NCBI GenBank assembly: GCA_041390825.1
Contig: JAWKPF010000018.1
Coordinates: 19,675 to 83,674 of the forward strand
Reading direction: 5' to 3'
From: Thermomicrobiales bacterium
GTDB lineage: Bacteria; Chloroflexota; Chloroflexia; Thermomicrobiales; UBA6265
Length of the DNA stretch: 64,000 nucleotides
The first letter of the stretch is position 1. Every line of letters starts with the position of its first letter. Under the pieces are notes generated by a model. It was not told the origin of the DNA, searched no databases, and saw nothing but the letters and a program-made list of their open reading frames with translations. This document shows, one piece after another, positions 1 through 8,009 of this stretch. A program made the position numbers and the translations under genes.

Positions 1-120
1 GTTGACCGTCACCTTCACCATCGCGAGCCCGAGGAGATCCCGATAGAAGCGCATGGTCTGGCGCGCATCGCGGCAGACGAGGGTGACGTGGTGGAATCCC
101 GCGGTGACGAGCGATGACAT
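1..120 (-). CDS. VOC (glyoxalase/dioxygenase superfamily) protein, N-terminal fragment
   Basis: The first 40 codons of a gene that runs off the left edge of the window. The start (ATG at 120) is followed by FHHVTLVCRDARQTMRFYRD, which is the usual first beta strand and helix of a vicinal-oxygen-chelate domain, with a possible metal-ligand His at residue 9 or 10. The gene lies 16 nt downstream of the ureohydrolase stop on the same strand, so it probably belongs to the same transcript. The substrate cannot be judged from this fragment. Confidence 0.75.
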   Translation of the reverse strand, partial: MSSLVTAGFHHVTLVCRDARQTMRFYRDLLGLAMVKVTVN

Positions 121-136
121 GCGGCCCTCCTGGTGG

Positions 137-1132
137 TCAATAGCCCCGATCGCCGTAAAGCCGGCGATAGAGACCCGCGAGGAACGTGAGGATCACGCTG
201 CAACCAGAGCGCGCTGTGAGATCTTTCACATCGCGCGTGGGATCGATTTCGACGACGTCCATGGCCGCCACTTTGGGATGCTGACCGCACAGCCACATCG
301 CTTCCAGCAACTGCCAGGCGCTAAGTCCCTCCGGGGAGGCCGCAGATGTGCCGATGGTGAACGGGTATGCCAGGCAATCGATATCGACGCTGACGTAGAT
401 GAGATCGGTTCCGTTGCCGGCCAACTCCAGCGCTTCGGCGGCGCAGGCTTCCATGCCCCGCTTTTCGACCTCGCGGCCGGTGATGATCCGTGTGCCCTGG
501 TCGAGCAGCTCCTTGTAGTAGGTCGACGAATTCATGAAACCGTGAATGCCGACCTCGACGAAGTTCGCCGGTTCGATATTCGGCGCGCGTTCGAGGATCT
601 GGCGAAACGGCGTGCCGTTGTGATTGCCGTAGTCGAAATTGCGCACATCCATATGCGCGTCGAAGTTGATCACCCCGATCTTTTTTCCGGGATTGGCCTT
701 CGCGAAGCCCCGGATCGCGGGCGCGGTGATGGAATGGTCCCCGCCAACGATGATCGGTACGAACGGTTGGCCCAGACCGAGCACGCCGGCAATCGTGTCC
801 TCGATGTTTCGATGCGCGGTTTCCACGTTTGTGAGACTGCCGGCGATATCGCCGAGGTCGCGAGCAGTCATCTTCTGAATATCCGTGTCCCAGTCAGGCG
901 AAAAGGTGACATTGAAGCGAAACGCCATGCGCACCGCTTCCGGTCCGCCGGCCGCTCCCGACGGTGTGATCGAGGCGCCCGAATAGGGCGCGCCGATAAA
1001 GCCGGCATCGAGGGGAGACGCGAAATCCCATTCCGTCAGCCAGTTGCTGATGCGGACTTCGTGCGTGTCCTGCCATGGCGCCCGCTTGGTAACCGAGGGC
1101 GCCTTCAGTGTCGGAATCGAAGGGTGAGGCAT
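137..1132 (-). CDS. Ureohydrolase family protein (agmatinase/arginase/formimidoylglutamase-like)
   Basis: 331 residues, close to the normal family length. The dimanganese ligands of ureohydrolases are all visible: GGDHS at 130-134, NFDAHMD at 156-162 and SVDID at 248-252. Such enzymes hydrolyse guanidino or formimino compounds to urea or formamide in the cytoplasm. The third motif continues CLAYPF rather than the usual VVDP or xLDP, so the substrate may not be agmatine or arginine. The gene starts 15 nt after the thiol-dioxygenase-like cupin and lies downstream of a liv-type transporter, which suggests amino-acid or guanidino-compound catabolism (inference). The ATG at 1132 follows TAGGAG at a rather long spacing. 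Confidence 0.85.
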   Translation of the reverse strand: MPHPSIPTLKAPSVTKRAPWQDTHEVRISNWLTEWDFASPLDAGFIGAPYSGASITPSGAAGGPEAVRMAFRFNVTFSPDWDTDIQKMTARDLGDIAGSLTNVETAHRNIEDTIAGVLGLGQPFVPIIVGGDHSITAPAIRGFAKANPGKKIGVINFDAHMDVRNFDYGNHNGTPFRQILERAPNIEPANFVEVGIHGFMNSSTYYKELLDQGTRIITGREVEKRGMEACAAEALELAGNGTDLIYVSVDIDCLAYPFTIGTSAASPEGLSAWQLLEAMWLCGQHPKVAAMDVVEIDPTRDVKDLTARSGCSVILTFLAGLYRRLYGDRGY

Positions 1133-1147
1133 GGCGAACGGCAGCTC

Positions 1148-1813
1148 CTACGCAGTGACGGTCTCGTTCTCAGTCTCTTCGTTGCATGGAACATTGAGCC
1201 AGCCGGACTTGAACGGCTCGACCGTGCCAGCTTCCGGGTGGAAGCGATGCCGCCAGAGGCAACCGTTGTCATTCCCGAGCAGATGCAAGGAAACCGATGT
1301 GAACTCCGATGTCGTCTTGACCTCATGGATATCGGTCGCAGGAAGAAGCTCATACATGTCGCCCGGAACCAACGACCGGCTCACCTGGGTTTCGAGCTTG
1401 GCGACGCCGTCCACCGAGCCATCGTCGGTGCGGGTGTAGACGATTTCGTCCTGGTTGCCCCGATAAAGCCCGACGATCCCCCAGGCAAGATGGTCATGAA
1501 CTGGTGTAGAGGCTCCCGGCGGAACGACGAGACTGGAAAATGCCAGACTTCCGTCCCCCGCGCGATAGAGCAACCACATGCCAATGCCGCTGCCCATGCC
1601 GCTCTCGGCTTTGGGCTCCATGAACTCCTGCGGCAGCCAATCTGGGTCGCGCATCAGCTCGGCCAGATACGGCTCGATCCACTTCACGATGGCGGCCGTG
1701 TCGTTGGTGCTGCCGCGAATCTCGTCCACCTTCTCGATGAAGGCGCGCATCTTCGGCGAATCCACATGCCACTCATCGCGGCCAGTGGGAGGAGCAGTAA
1801 TGACGACGCACAT
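1148..1813 (-). CDS. Cysteine dioxygenase-like cupin (thiol dioxygenase family)
   Basis: 221 residues. The cupin core holds VHDHLAWGIVGLYRG at about 105-119, with His106 and His108 and a third candidate ligand His163 in DIHEV. This is the 3-His iron site of the cysteine and 3-mercaptopropionate dioxygenases. The family oxidises small thiols to sulfinic acids in the cytoplasm; the thiol used here is unknown. I chose ATG 1813 because AGGAG lies 8 nt upstream; a TTG at 1840 would add nine residues with no ribosome binding site. It is followed closely by the ureohydrolase, so the two are probably co-transcribed. A GC-rich hairpin separates it from livF. Confidence 0.8.
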   Translation of the reverse strand: MCVVITAPPTGRDEWHVDSPKMRAFIEKVDEIRGSTNDTAAIVKWIEPYLAELMRDPDWLPQEFMEPKAESGMGSGIGMWLLYRAGDGSLAFSSLVVPPGASTPVHDHLAWGIVGLYRGNQDEIVYTRTDDGSVDGVAKLETQVSRSLVPGDMYELLPATDIHEVKTTSEFTSVSLHLLGNDNGCLWRHRFHPEAGTVEPFKSGWLNVPCNEETENETVTA

Positions 1814-1846
1814 CGATCGTTCTCCTGACGTTTCAGACAATGCAAA

Positions 1847-1875
1847 CCGCCGCGCGGCCTATGGCCGCACGGCGG
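1847..1875 (-). terminator. GC-rich hairpin between livF and the cupin gene
   Basis: Arms 1847-1859 and 1863-1875 pair at 12 of 13 positions around a 3-nt loop. On the minus strand the hairpin is followed by TTTGC, so it could be a weak intrinsic terminator of the liv operon or a partial-readthrough element, since the cupin gene begins only 34 nt downstream. Confidence 0.5.
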
Positions 1876-1914
1876 AAGTCTCCCATAATCAGATCGACAA
1901 CTTGGAATGGCGAA

Positions 1915-2622
<708 letters not shown>

Positions 2623-2626
2623 TGCG

Positions 2627-3496
2627 TTAGCGTCCCTCGCCCTCGCGGGCTTCGCTGGATGCCGCAGCGGCTTCCGCTCCCGATTTGCCCAAATAGGCTT
2701 CGATGACCTGCTGATTGCGCTGCACATCAACCGGCGAGCCGTCCGCGATCTTTTCCCCGTGGTCCAGCACCGCGACCTGGTCGGAAATGCCCATGACCAC
2801 GCGCATGTCGTGTTCGATCAGCAAGACGGTCAGATCGAGCTCCTTGCGCATGCGGTCGAAAAACCGCGTCATCTGTGCAGTTTCCTGTGGGTTCATGCCT
2901 GCGGTCGGCTCGTCGAGCAGAAGCAACTTCGGCCAGCTCGCCAACGCTCTGGCGATCTCGAGCCGCCGCTGATCGCCGTATGACAGATTCTTGGCCGTCT
3001 CGTTTTCCTTTCTCGAGAGACCAACGTAGGCCAGCCATTGAATCGCCGCATTGCGGGCGTTGCGCTCCTCGATCGTCACTGAGCGGAGCTTTAGCAGCGC
3101 GCCAAACGGTCCCGACTTGAGCAGTGGGTGCATACCGATCAGCACGTTTTCCAACGCGCTCATGTTGGCGAAGAGGCGAATGTTCTGGAAGGTTCGGGAA
3201 ATGCCCGACGCCGCCACCTGGTCCGGGCGAAGCCGAGTGCCGGTAGCCGACTGAATCACTTGGCCGTTGAACTCGATCTGCCCCTCGGTCGGCTCATAGA
3301 TGCCAGCAATCATGTTGAAAAGCGTCGTCTTCCCTGCCCCGTTCGGACCGATCAACCCCTGAATCGTCCCGCGTGGAATTGCCAGATCGACATTGTTTAC
3401 GGCGGTCAAGCCGCCAAAGCGCTTGGTGACGCCAGTCGCGCGCAGGACCACATCGGTCGCAACTGCTGCTGGCGCAGTGGTGGGTGCCGTGCTCAT
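2627..3496 (-). CDS. livG: Branched-chain amino-acid-type ABC transporter ATP-binding protein LivG
   Basis: 289 residues. After a 15-residue Ala/Thr-rich leader it shows the LivG pattern: TKRFGGLTAVNNV, Walker A GPNGAGKTT, a long insertion before the signature, NLSYGDQRRLEIARAL in place of LSGGQ as usual for LivG, and Walker B LLLLDEPTAGMNPQE. It powers import together with LivF on the cytoplasmic face of LivH/LivM. The start overlaps the livM stop by 4 nt (ATGA), which indicates translational coupling. Confidence 0.93.
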   Translation of the reverse strand: MSTAPTTAPAAVATDVVLRATGVTKRFGGLTAVNNVDLAIPRGTIQGLIGPNGAGKTTLFNMIAGIYEPTEGQIEFNGQVIQSATGTRLRPDQVAASGISRTFQNIRLFANMSALENVLIGMHPLLKSGPFGALLKLRSVTIEERNARNAAIQWLAYVGLSRKENETAKNLSYGDQRRLEIARALASWPKLLLLDEPTAGMNPQETAQMTRFFDRMRKELDLTVLLIEHDMRVVMGISDQVAVLDHGEKIADGSPVDVQRNQQVIEAYLGKSGAEAAAASSEAREGEGR

Positions 3497-4713
3497 CGAC
3501 CTTCGTCTCCCAGGCTCAGCTGCTGCTCGTCTTGCTCGACATCCCAGAACTGCTGATTCTGCGCTTCAGCGATGTCCTCGGTTTCAGGATGAAGCTCTGC
3601 CTTGCGTCGCGAGCTTGGGATAAGGCCCTCGGGCCGCAATAACATCATGATGACCAGCGCCAACCCGAAGACGAGGAATTTGTCCTGCTTCAGGTCGTGA
3701 TGGGCAAGAAAATCGTTGCCGATCTTGTCGCCGAACCAGTGCATAGGCCGGTTGAACTCTTCGGCGAAGATGCGGTCGAAGAACCCGATCAGCAACGCGC
3801 CGACGATGGCGCCGTAGATATTCCCGATTCCTCCCAGGATGACCATCGCCAGAATCGTGATCGAAACGGAAAACTGGAAGTTGTCGGGGTGGACGTACTG
3901 GAAGTAGGACGCATAGACCGAGCCAGCGAACCCAGCAAAGGATGCGCCGATCGCGAAGGCCAGCAGTTTGGTCTTGACGAGATTGACGCCCATGCTGGAG
4001 GCGGCTATCTCATCCTCACGGATGGCGGCCCAGGTGCGGCCGAGCCGCGAATTGTAGAAGCGCCTGATCATGAAGAACGAAAGCACCGCGATCGCCAGAA
4101 TGAGCCAATACCAGTTGCGCTGGTCCGTTGGCGTGAACGAGATCGTGTGCCCAAAGATGGTGATTGGCGTCGGCATGCCGATCGGGTTGATTCCGGCAGT
4201 GCCGCCCGTGATGCCCTCCGCGTTCAGGAAGAAGTTGGGAACGATCTCGCCAAATCCAAGCGTCACGATGGCGAGATAGTCGCCACGCAGGCGCAAAGTT
4301 GGCGCGCCAAGCAGAATGCCGAAGACCGCTGCCGTGACCCAGGAAAAAGCAAGCGCCGGCCAGAAGTGCTGCAACCACTCAGGCACATAGCCACGTTGCA
4401 CGAAAACGCTCGTGGGCGAGGTCAGGAACCCCATCGTGTAGGCGCCGATGGCGAAGAACGCCGCGTATCCGAGGTCGAGCAATCCGGCATAGCCAACCAC
4501 GACATTCAGGCCCATGGCCAGAATGACGTAGATCATCATCGGACCCAGTGAGCCGAGCCGACCCAGGCCAAGCCAGGAATCAATGATGGGATAGGCCGCG
4601 AAGATTGCGATAGCGAGCGCGAGCAACAGGCTCTCGCGGTGCTTCAGGCCCCAGCTTTCACCGTTGGGTGAGGACGAGCCGCCGGCAGGGAGTGACTGAA
4701 CGACCGTGGCCAT
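3493..4713 (-). CDS. livM: Branched-chain amino-acid-type ABC transporter permease LivM
   Basis: 406 residues with about nine hydrophobic segments. The conserved stretch VVGYAGLLDLGYAAFFAIGAY lies near residues 72-92, and the cytoplasmic coupling helix region RTWAAIREDEIAASSMGVN follows in the second half. The C-terminus has a charged tail of about 40 residues ending in acidic and Gln-rich sequence, longer than in most LivM proteins. It forms the membrane pore with LivH. The ATG lies 1 nt after the livH stop codon. Confidence 0.93.
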   Translation of the reverse strand: MATVVQSLPAGGSSSPNGESWGLKHRESLLLALAIAIFAAYPIIDSWLGLGRLGSLGPMMIYVILAMGLNVVVGYAGLLDLGYAAFFAIGAYTMGFLTSPTSVFVQRGYVPEWLQHFWPALAFSWVTAAVFGILLGAPTLRLRGDYLAIVTLGFGEIVPNFFLNAEGITGGTAGINPIGMPTPITIFGHTISFTPTDQRNWYWLILAIAVLSFFMIRRFYNSRLGRTWAAIREDEIAASSMGVNLVKTKLLAFAIGASFAGFAGSVYASYFQYVHPDNFQFSVSITILAMVILGGIGNIYGAIVGALLIGFFDRIFAEEFNRPMHWFGDKIGNDFLAHHDLKQDKFLVFGLALVIMMLLRPEGLIPSSRRKAELHPETEDIAEAQNQQFWDVEQDEQQLSLGDEGR

Positions 4714-4714
4714 C

Positions 4715-5689
4715 TCAGACCTTCTCCGCCGTGTGCTCGCCCAGGAGACCGCTTGGGCGGAAGATCATGATGATCACCAGGATGCCGAAGATGACCGAAT
4801 TGGTCCACTGGGCGCCCCAGCCAGGAATGTACTCCTTGACCATGCCATCGCTCATTGCCCAGATGAGGCCGATCAGGAATCCGCCCAGGACTGCACCGCT
4901 CAGGTTGCCAATCCCGCCCAGAACCGCGGCAGTAAAGGCAAAGAGCCCGTAGCGGAAACCCATTTGGGCGCGCGCGATGTTGTTGTAGTACAGCGCGATC
5001 ATGCCGGCAGCGCCGGCCAGCAAGCCGCCAATGATGAACGCCATGGAAATCGTGCGATTGACATCGATACCCATCAGAGCCGATGCCTGCCGGTCTTGCG
5101 CGGTGGCGCGCATGGCCTTGCCGGTTCGCGTCGTTCGAATGAACCAGGACAGGAGCAGCAACAAGGGAATGGTGATCACGAAAACTGCCACGTCGGCCGG
5201 TTTGAGCCTGACTTTGGTGTCCAGCCCGAAAACTTCGGTGAGAATGTTGTAGGTTCGATACTTGGTGGGAATGAGTGCCGGAGGGGAGATCGGCACGGGA
5301 CCCTTCCAATAGATGGCAATCTGCTGCAGGATGAAGCTGATACCGATTGCGCAGATAAGTGGCGCGAGTCTGGGAGCATTGCGTAAACGCCGGTACGCAA
5401 ACCGGTCGATGGAAAAGTTGATCGACGCGCTGAAGATCATCGCCCCGAGCAGCGCGATCAGGAAGACCCCAATGATCTGAAAAACGGGGTCGGTGCTCGT
5501 GATGCCCGTGGCCGTCACGATGGTGATCGCAATGAACGCGCCCATCATGAAGACCTCGCCATGGGCGAAGTTGATCAGTTCCACGATGCCGTAGACGATC
5601 GTATATCCCAGTGCAATCAGTGCGATGAGCGCACCATTCGCCAATCCCTGAATCACGTAGTTCAGGAACAGTTCGTAGTTGAATTCCAT
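4715..5689 (-). CDS. livH: Branched-chain amino-acid-type ABC transporter permease LivH
   Basis: 324 residues with about eight membrane segments. It carries the LivH signatures GLANGALIALIALGYTIVYGI near the N-terminus (the Gly-Ala-rich first helix), INFAHGEVFMMGAF, and the coupling-helix motif MRATAQDRQASALMGIDV. It pairs with LivM. It is separated from livK by 110 nt that contain a 15-bp perfect hairpin, so expression relative to livK is probably set by that element. Confidence 0.93.
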   Translation of the reverse strand: MEFNYELFLNYVIQGLANGALIALIALGYTIVYGIVELINFAHGEVFMMGAFIAITIVTATGITSTDPVFQIIGVFLIALLGAMIFSASINFSIDRFAYRRLRNAPRLAPLICAIGISFILQQIAIYWKGPVPISPPALIPTKYRTYNILTEVFGLDTKVRLKPADVAVFVITIPLLLLLSWFIRTTRTGKAMRATAQDRQASALMGIDVNRTISMAFIIGGLLAGAAGMIALYYNNIARAQMGFRYGLFAFTAAVLGGIGNLSGAVLGGFLIGLIWAMSDGMVKEYIPGWGAQWTNSVIFGILVIIMIFRPSGLLGEHTAEKV

Positions 5690-5756
5690 CGACTACCTAT
5701 TCTCGGCGTGCTCGCGTCGGCGATACCGCCGATCGAGGGGTTGATGGGGCCGGATC

Positions 5757-5790
5757 GGAACAGGGGCCGGATGACTCCGGCCCCTGTTCC
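5757..5790 (-). terminator. 15-bp perfect hairpin in the livK-livH gap
   Basis: Arms 5757-5771 and 5776-5790 are exactly complementary over 15 bp around a TGAC loop. There is no U-tract after it on the minus strand. It starts 10 nt after the livK stop. Such structures between a binding-protein gene and its permease genes usually attenuate readthrough or protect the upstream mRNA from 3' exonucleases, giving more binding protein than permease. Pairing is seen directly; the role is inferred. Confidence 0.65.
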
Positions 5791-5799
5791 GTCGAGGTG

Positions 5800-7167
5800 C
5801 TATGAGATGGCGGCCTGGAAGGTGATCTGATTGTCGATCACCTGCGAAAGCCCGATGACCGAGCTGTCGGTATCGCCGTTCTCGTTGAAGCTCCAGGTGA
5901 AGCCAAGGAGACTGACGAATCCCTCGGTGCCGAAAAGCTCGCTCAAGATCGCGGCGCGGTCATTGACGCCGGCGCGGCCGATCGCCTGGATGACTGCAAC
6001 GACCGTCTCATAGGAGTAGACCGCGTAGGCATCCGGGGAGTGCCCGAGGCGCTCCGTCACACGGGTCACGTAGTCTCCACCCGGGCCACCCAGCTCGAGC
6101 AGCTTGTCAGGCGTGTAACCGCCGAAGGTGATGTAGGCGCCGTTGGCCGCATCGGCCGCGCCATCGACAAAGGTCTGGTTGTTCAGACCGTCAGAGCCCA
6201 GGAAGATGACTTCCTCGCCCATCACACCGCGCATGTCCTGCAGGACCTTGGACGCGTTGTTCTCGACGGTCGCGCCGAGGTAGACGATGTCCGGACCCTT
6301 GTCCGCGATCGAGGTCATGAGCGTCTGGTAGTTGTCCAGGCTCTTGTCGTAGCTCTCGGCGCCGAGAATCTCGCCACCCAGCTCCTCGAAGACATTCCGG
6401 AAAACGGTCGCGACGCCCTTGCCGTAGAGGCTGTTGTCGTCGAGGACATACGCCTTGGTGCGGGCCTGCTCATTGAACGCCCAGCGCGCGCCAGCGCCTC
6501 CCTGAATCTGGTCGGCCGGGCAGACGCGCATGTAGTTGCGCGTTCCGGTCGGATAGTAGACGTCTGGCTCGCCCTCTTCGGTGGCGCCCTCGACCGCGAC
6601 AGTCAGACCCGGATAGGTGTTGGCGAAGGAGATCATCGCCATCTGGGGGGTCGCCTGGTTGAGGATCGGGATCGCAATCTTGGCGGCGCCGGAGTTGTAG
6701 GTACCCATCAGCACCATCGCATCGGCGTCGTTGATCGCCTTGTTGGCGTTCTCGGTTTCCTTACCAGCTTCCCAACCACCGTTGTTGGCAGCCACACCGT
6801 CGTCCAGCGGCTCATAGACCAGGGCATAGCCGCCAGCGGCGTTGCCGAAGTCCTCGAACGCCATTTGCGCTGCGGCAACGGCGTCGCCGCCGGTCAGTTC
6901 CATCGAACCGGTGAGGGGCCAAGACGAATAGATCTTGATCGTGCCCTTGCTGGTGTCGGAGCTATTGACATAGCCCGGCTGGCCAATCGTGGCGGCTGCT
7001 GGGAGATCGGTCTCCGCATCCTGCGCGCGCGTGGCGTGCACCGCCAGCGCTTGCCCGATCAAGCCCGCCGACAGCCCTGCGGCTGCTGCGCGCTTTCCGA
7101 ACTCGCGGCGGCTGATCTTGGAGCCATACAGCTGCGCGACCAATCCGGCAATCGAATCCTTTGCCAT
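5800..7167 (-). CDS. livK: Tat-exported branched-chain amino-acid-type substrate-binding protein
   Basis: 455 residues. The N-terminus has a twin-arginine motif SRREFGKRA near residues 17-25, a hydrophobic Ala/Gly stretch and a cleavage-like ATRAQDA, so it is predicted to be Tat-exported; no lipobox is seen. The body is a type I periplasmic-binding fold (Peripla_BP_6): GTIKIYSSWPLTGSM, then two lobes with the LYGKGVATVF region. It captures ligand for LivHMGF. ATG 7167 was chosen because AGGAGG lies 7 nt upstream; an upstream start at 7224 would put 19 unrelated residues before the Tat signal. First gene of the operon. Confidence 0.93.
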   Translation of the reverse strand: MAKDSIAGLVAQLYGSKISRREFGKRAAAAGLSAGLIGQALAVHATRAQDAETDLPAAATIGQPGYVNSSDTSKGTIKIYSSWPLTGSMELTGGDAVAAAQMAFEDFGNAAGGYALVYEPLDDGVAANNGGWEAGKETENANKAINDADAMVLMGTYNSGAAKIAIPILNQATPQMAMISFANTYPGLTVAVEGATEEGEPDVYYPTGTRNYMRVCPADQIQGGAGARWAFNEQARTKAYVLDDNSLYGKGVATVFRNVFEELGGEILGAESYDKSLDNYQTLMTSIADKGPDIVYLGATVENNASKVLQDMRGVMGEEVIFLGSDGLNNQTFVDGAADAANGAYITFGGYTPDKLLELGGPGGDYVTRVTERLGHSPDAYAVYSYETVVAVIQAIGRAGVNDRAAILSELFGTEGFVSLLGFTWSFNENGDTDSSVIGLSQVIDNQITFQAAIS

Positions 7168-7489
7168 TGGATTACATTCCTCCTGCGTTGCCGTGCAGTC
7201 GGCCCGCTGCCGACCTAAGAACACGGCGAGCTCTTAAGGACCAAATCCCGACAACGTACCCGCGAGTCTGCCGCTCGATCGTGGGCCGCAACCGACCCAA
7301 TGCCTGATCGTGCCCTCGGACCCGGTACACTCGTTCATAACGCTACGGAATTCTGACACCAAAAAATAGCGAAGGCCCTACCGAATGTCAACCAGCTAGG
7401 CATTCTGCACAATCGTTGCTCGGCTAGACTTTGCGAATGCCGGAATTCTCGCGGCCGCTCTGGCCGTCTACGACGCATACCTGGGACCC
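7168..7489. other. Divergent intergenic region between livK and the 7490 gene
   Basis: No gene is visible in these 322 nt. They hold a candidate minus-strand promoter for the liv operon (listed separately) giving a leader of about 160 nt. On the plus strand a TAGACT at 7425-7430 could be a -10 for the 7490 gene, with no good -35. I saw no convincing riboswitch fold in the leader. Confidence 0.5.
7334..7362 (-). promoter_or_regulatory. Candidate promoter of the liv operon
   Basis: On the minus strand TTGGTG (7362-7357) is followed after 17 nt by TATGAA (7339-7334). The hexamers match the sigma-70 consensus at 3 of 6 and 4 of 6 positions with ideal spacing. Position upstream of livK fits. Predicted from sequence only. 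Confidence 0.4.
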
Positions 7490-7987
7490 ATGACCGACGC
7501 ATCCATTTCTCGACTCGACCGCTACCTGGTTGATGACCGGTTGACGCCGGATCAAAAGGCTCTTTTGGCTCGAGCGCGTCAGTCTCTGGTGGACGAGGGC
7601 TTCTATGCGTACGGGATGCTCGATGAACGGCAGCAGTGGGTGGTAGCGGTCGACGACGAACTGGGGCAAGCTGACGTGCGCCTGGACGCGGATGCTTTCG
7701 TCATCGAAATCCGAGGGGTGTCGCCTGGATTATTTTCCGAAGAGGAAAGCGAGTGGAGGCGTCGCGCGCTGGAGCGTTTGGCGCGGCGTGTGATCCCCAA
7801 TGTCGCCAGGGGCATGCTGGAACCCAATCAAACTGCAAGCTGGAGCGACAACGATCAGGGCGTTGCCGTCGGCATGACCTACCGACTGCCGTTCGAACAA
7901 TCCAACAACATCGGTCCTTTTGTGCGGGCAGCGCTCCCGCGCATCGACGACCTCGTGACCGAGGTCGAATCGCAACTTCGTTCATAG
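7490..7987 (+). CDS. Hypothetical protein, 165 residues
   Basis: I do not recognise a family. The protein is soluble with no signal peptide or membrane segment. It contains a run of acidic residues (VVAVDDELGQADVRLDAD), a short helical region EEESEWRRRALERLARRVIP, and ends EVESQLRS. Its frame is continuous, composition matches the neighbours, and it lies 22 nt upstream of adenine deaminase on the same strand, which suggests co-expression. The start ATG 7490 has no strong ribosome binding site, but no better start is seen. Confidence 0.7.
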   Translation: MTDASISRLDRYLVDDRLTPDQKALLARARQSLVDEGFYAYGMLDERQQWVVAVDDELGQADVRLDADAFVIEIRGVSPGLFSEEESEWRRRALERLARRVIPNVARGMLEPNQTASWSDNDQGVAVGMTYRLPFEQSNNIGPFVRAALPRIDDLVTEVESQLRS

Positions 7988-8009
7988 GAAGACGATCAGG
8001 AGTTCGAGC

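Noticed and set aside
53..1828. A 591-codon plus-strand open frame over the ureohydrolase and cupin genes
   Set aside because: It is antisense to two genes with clear family motifs and has no recognisable domain; high GC makes long antisense frames common.
7168..7333. Riboswitch in the long liv leader
   Set aside because: Only short GC hairpins could be drawn; no known riboswitch core was recognised.
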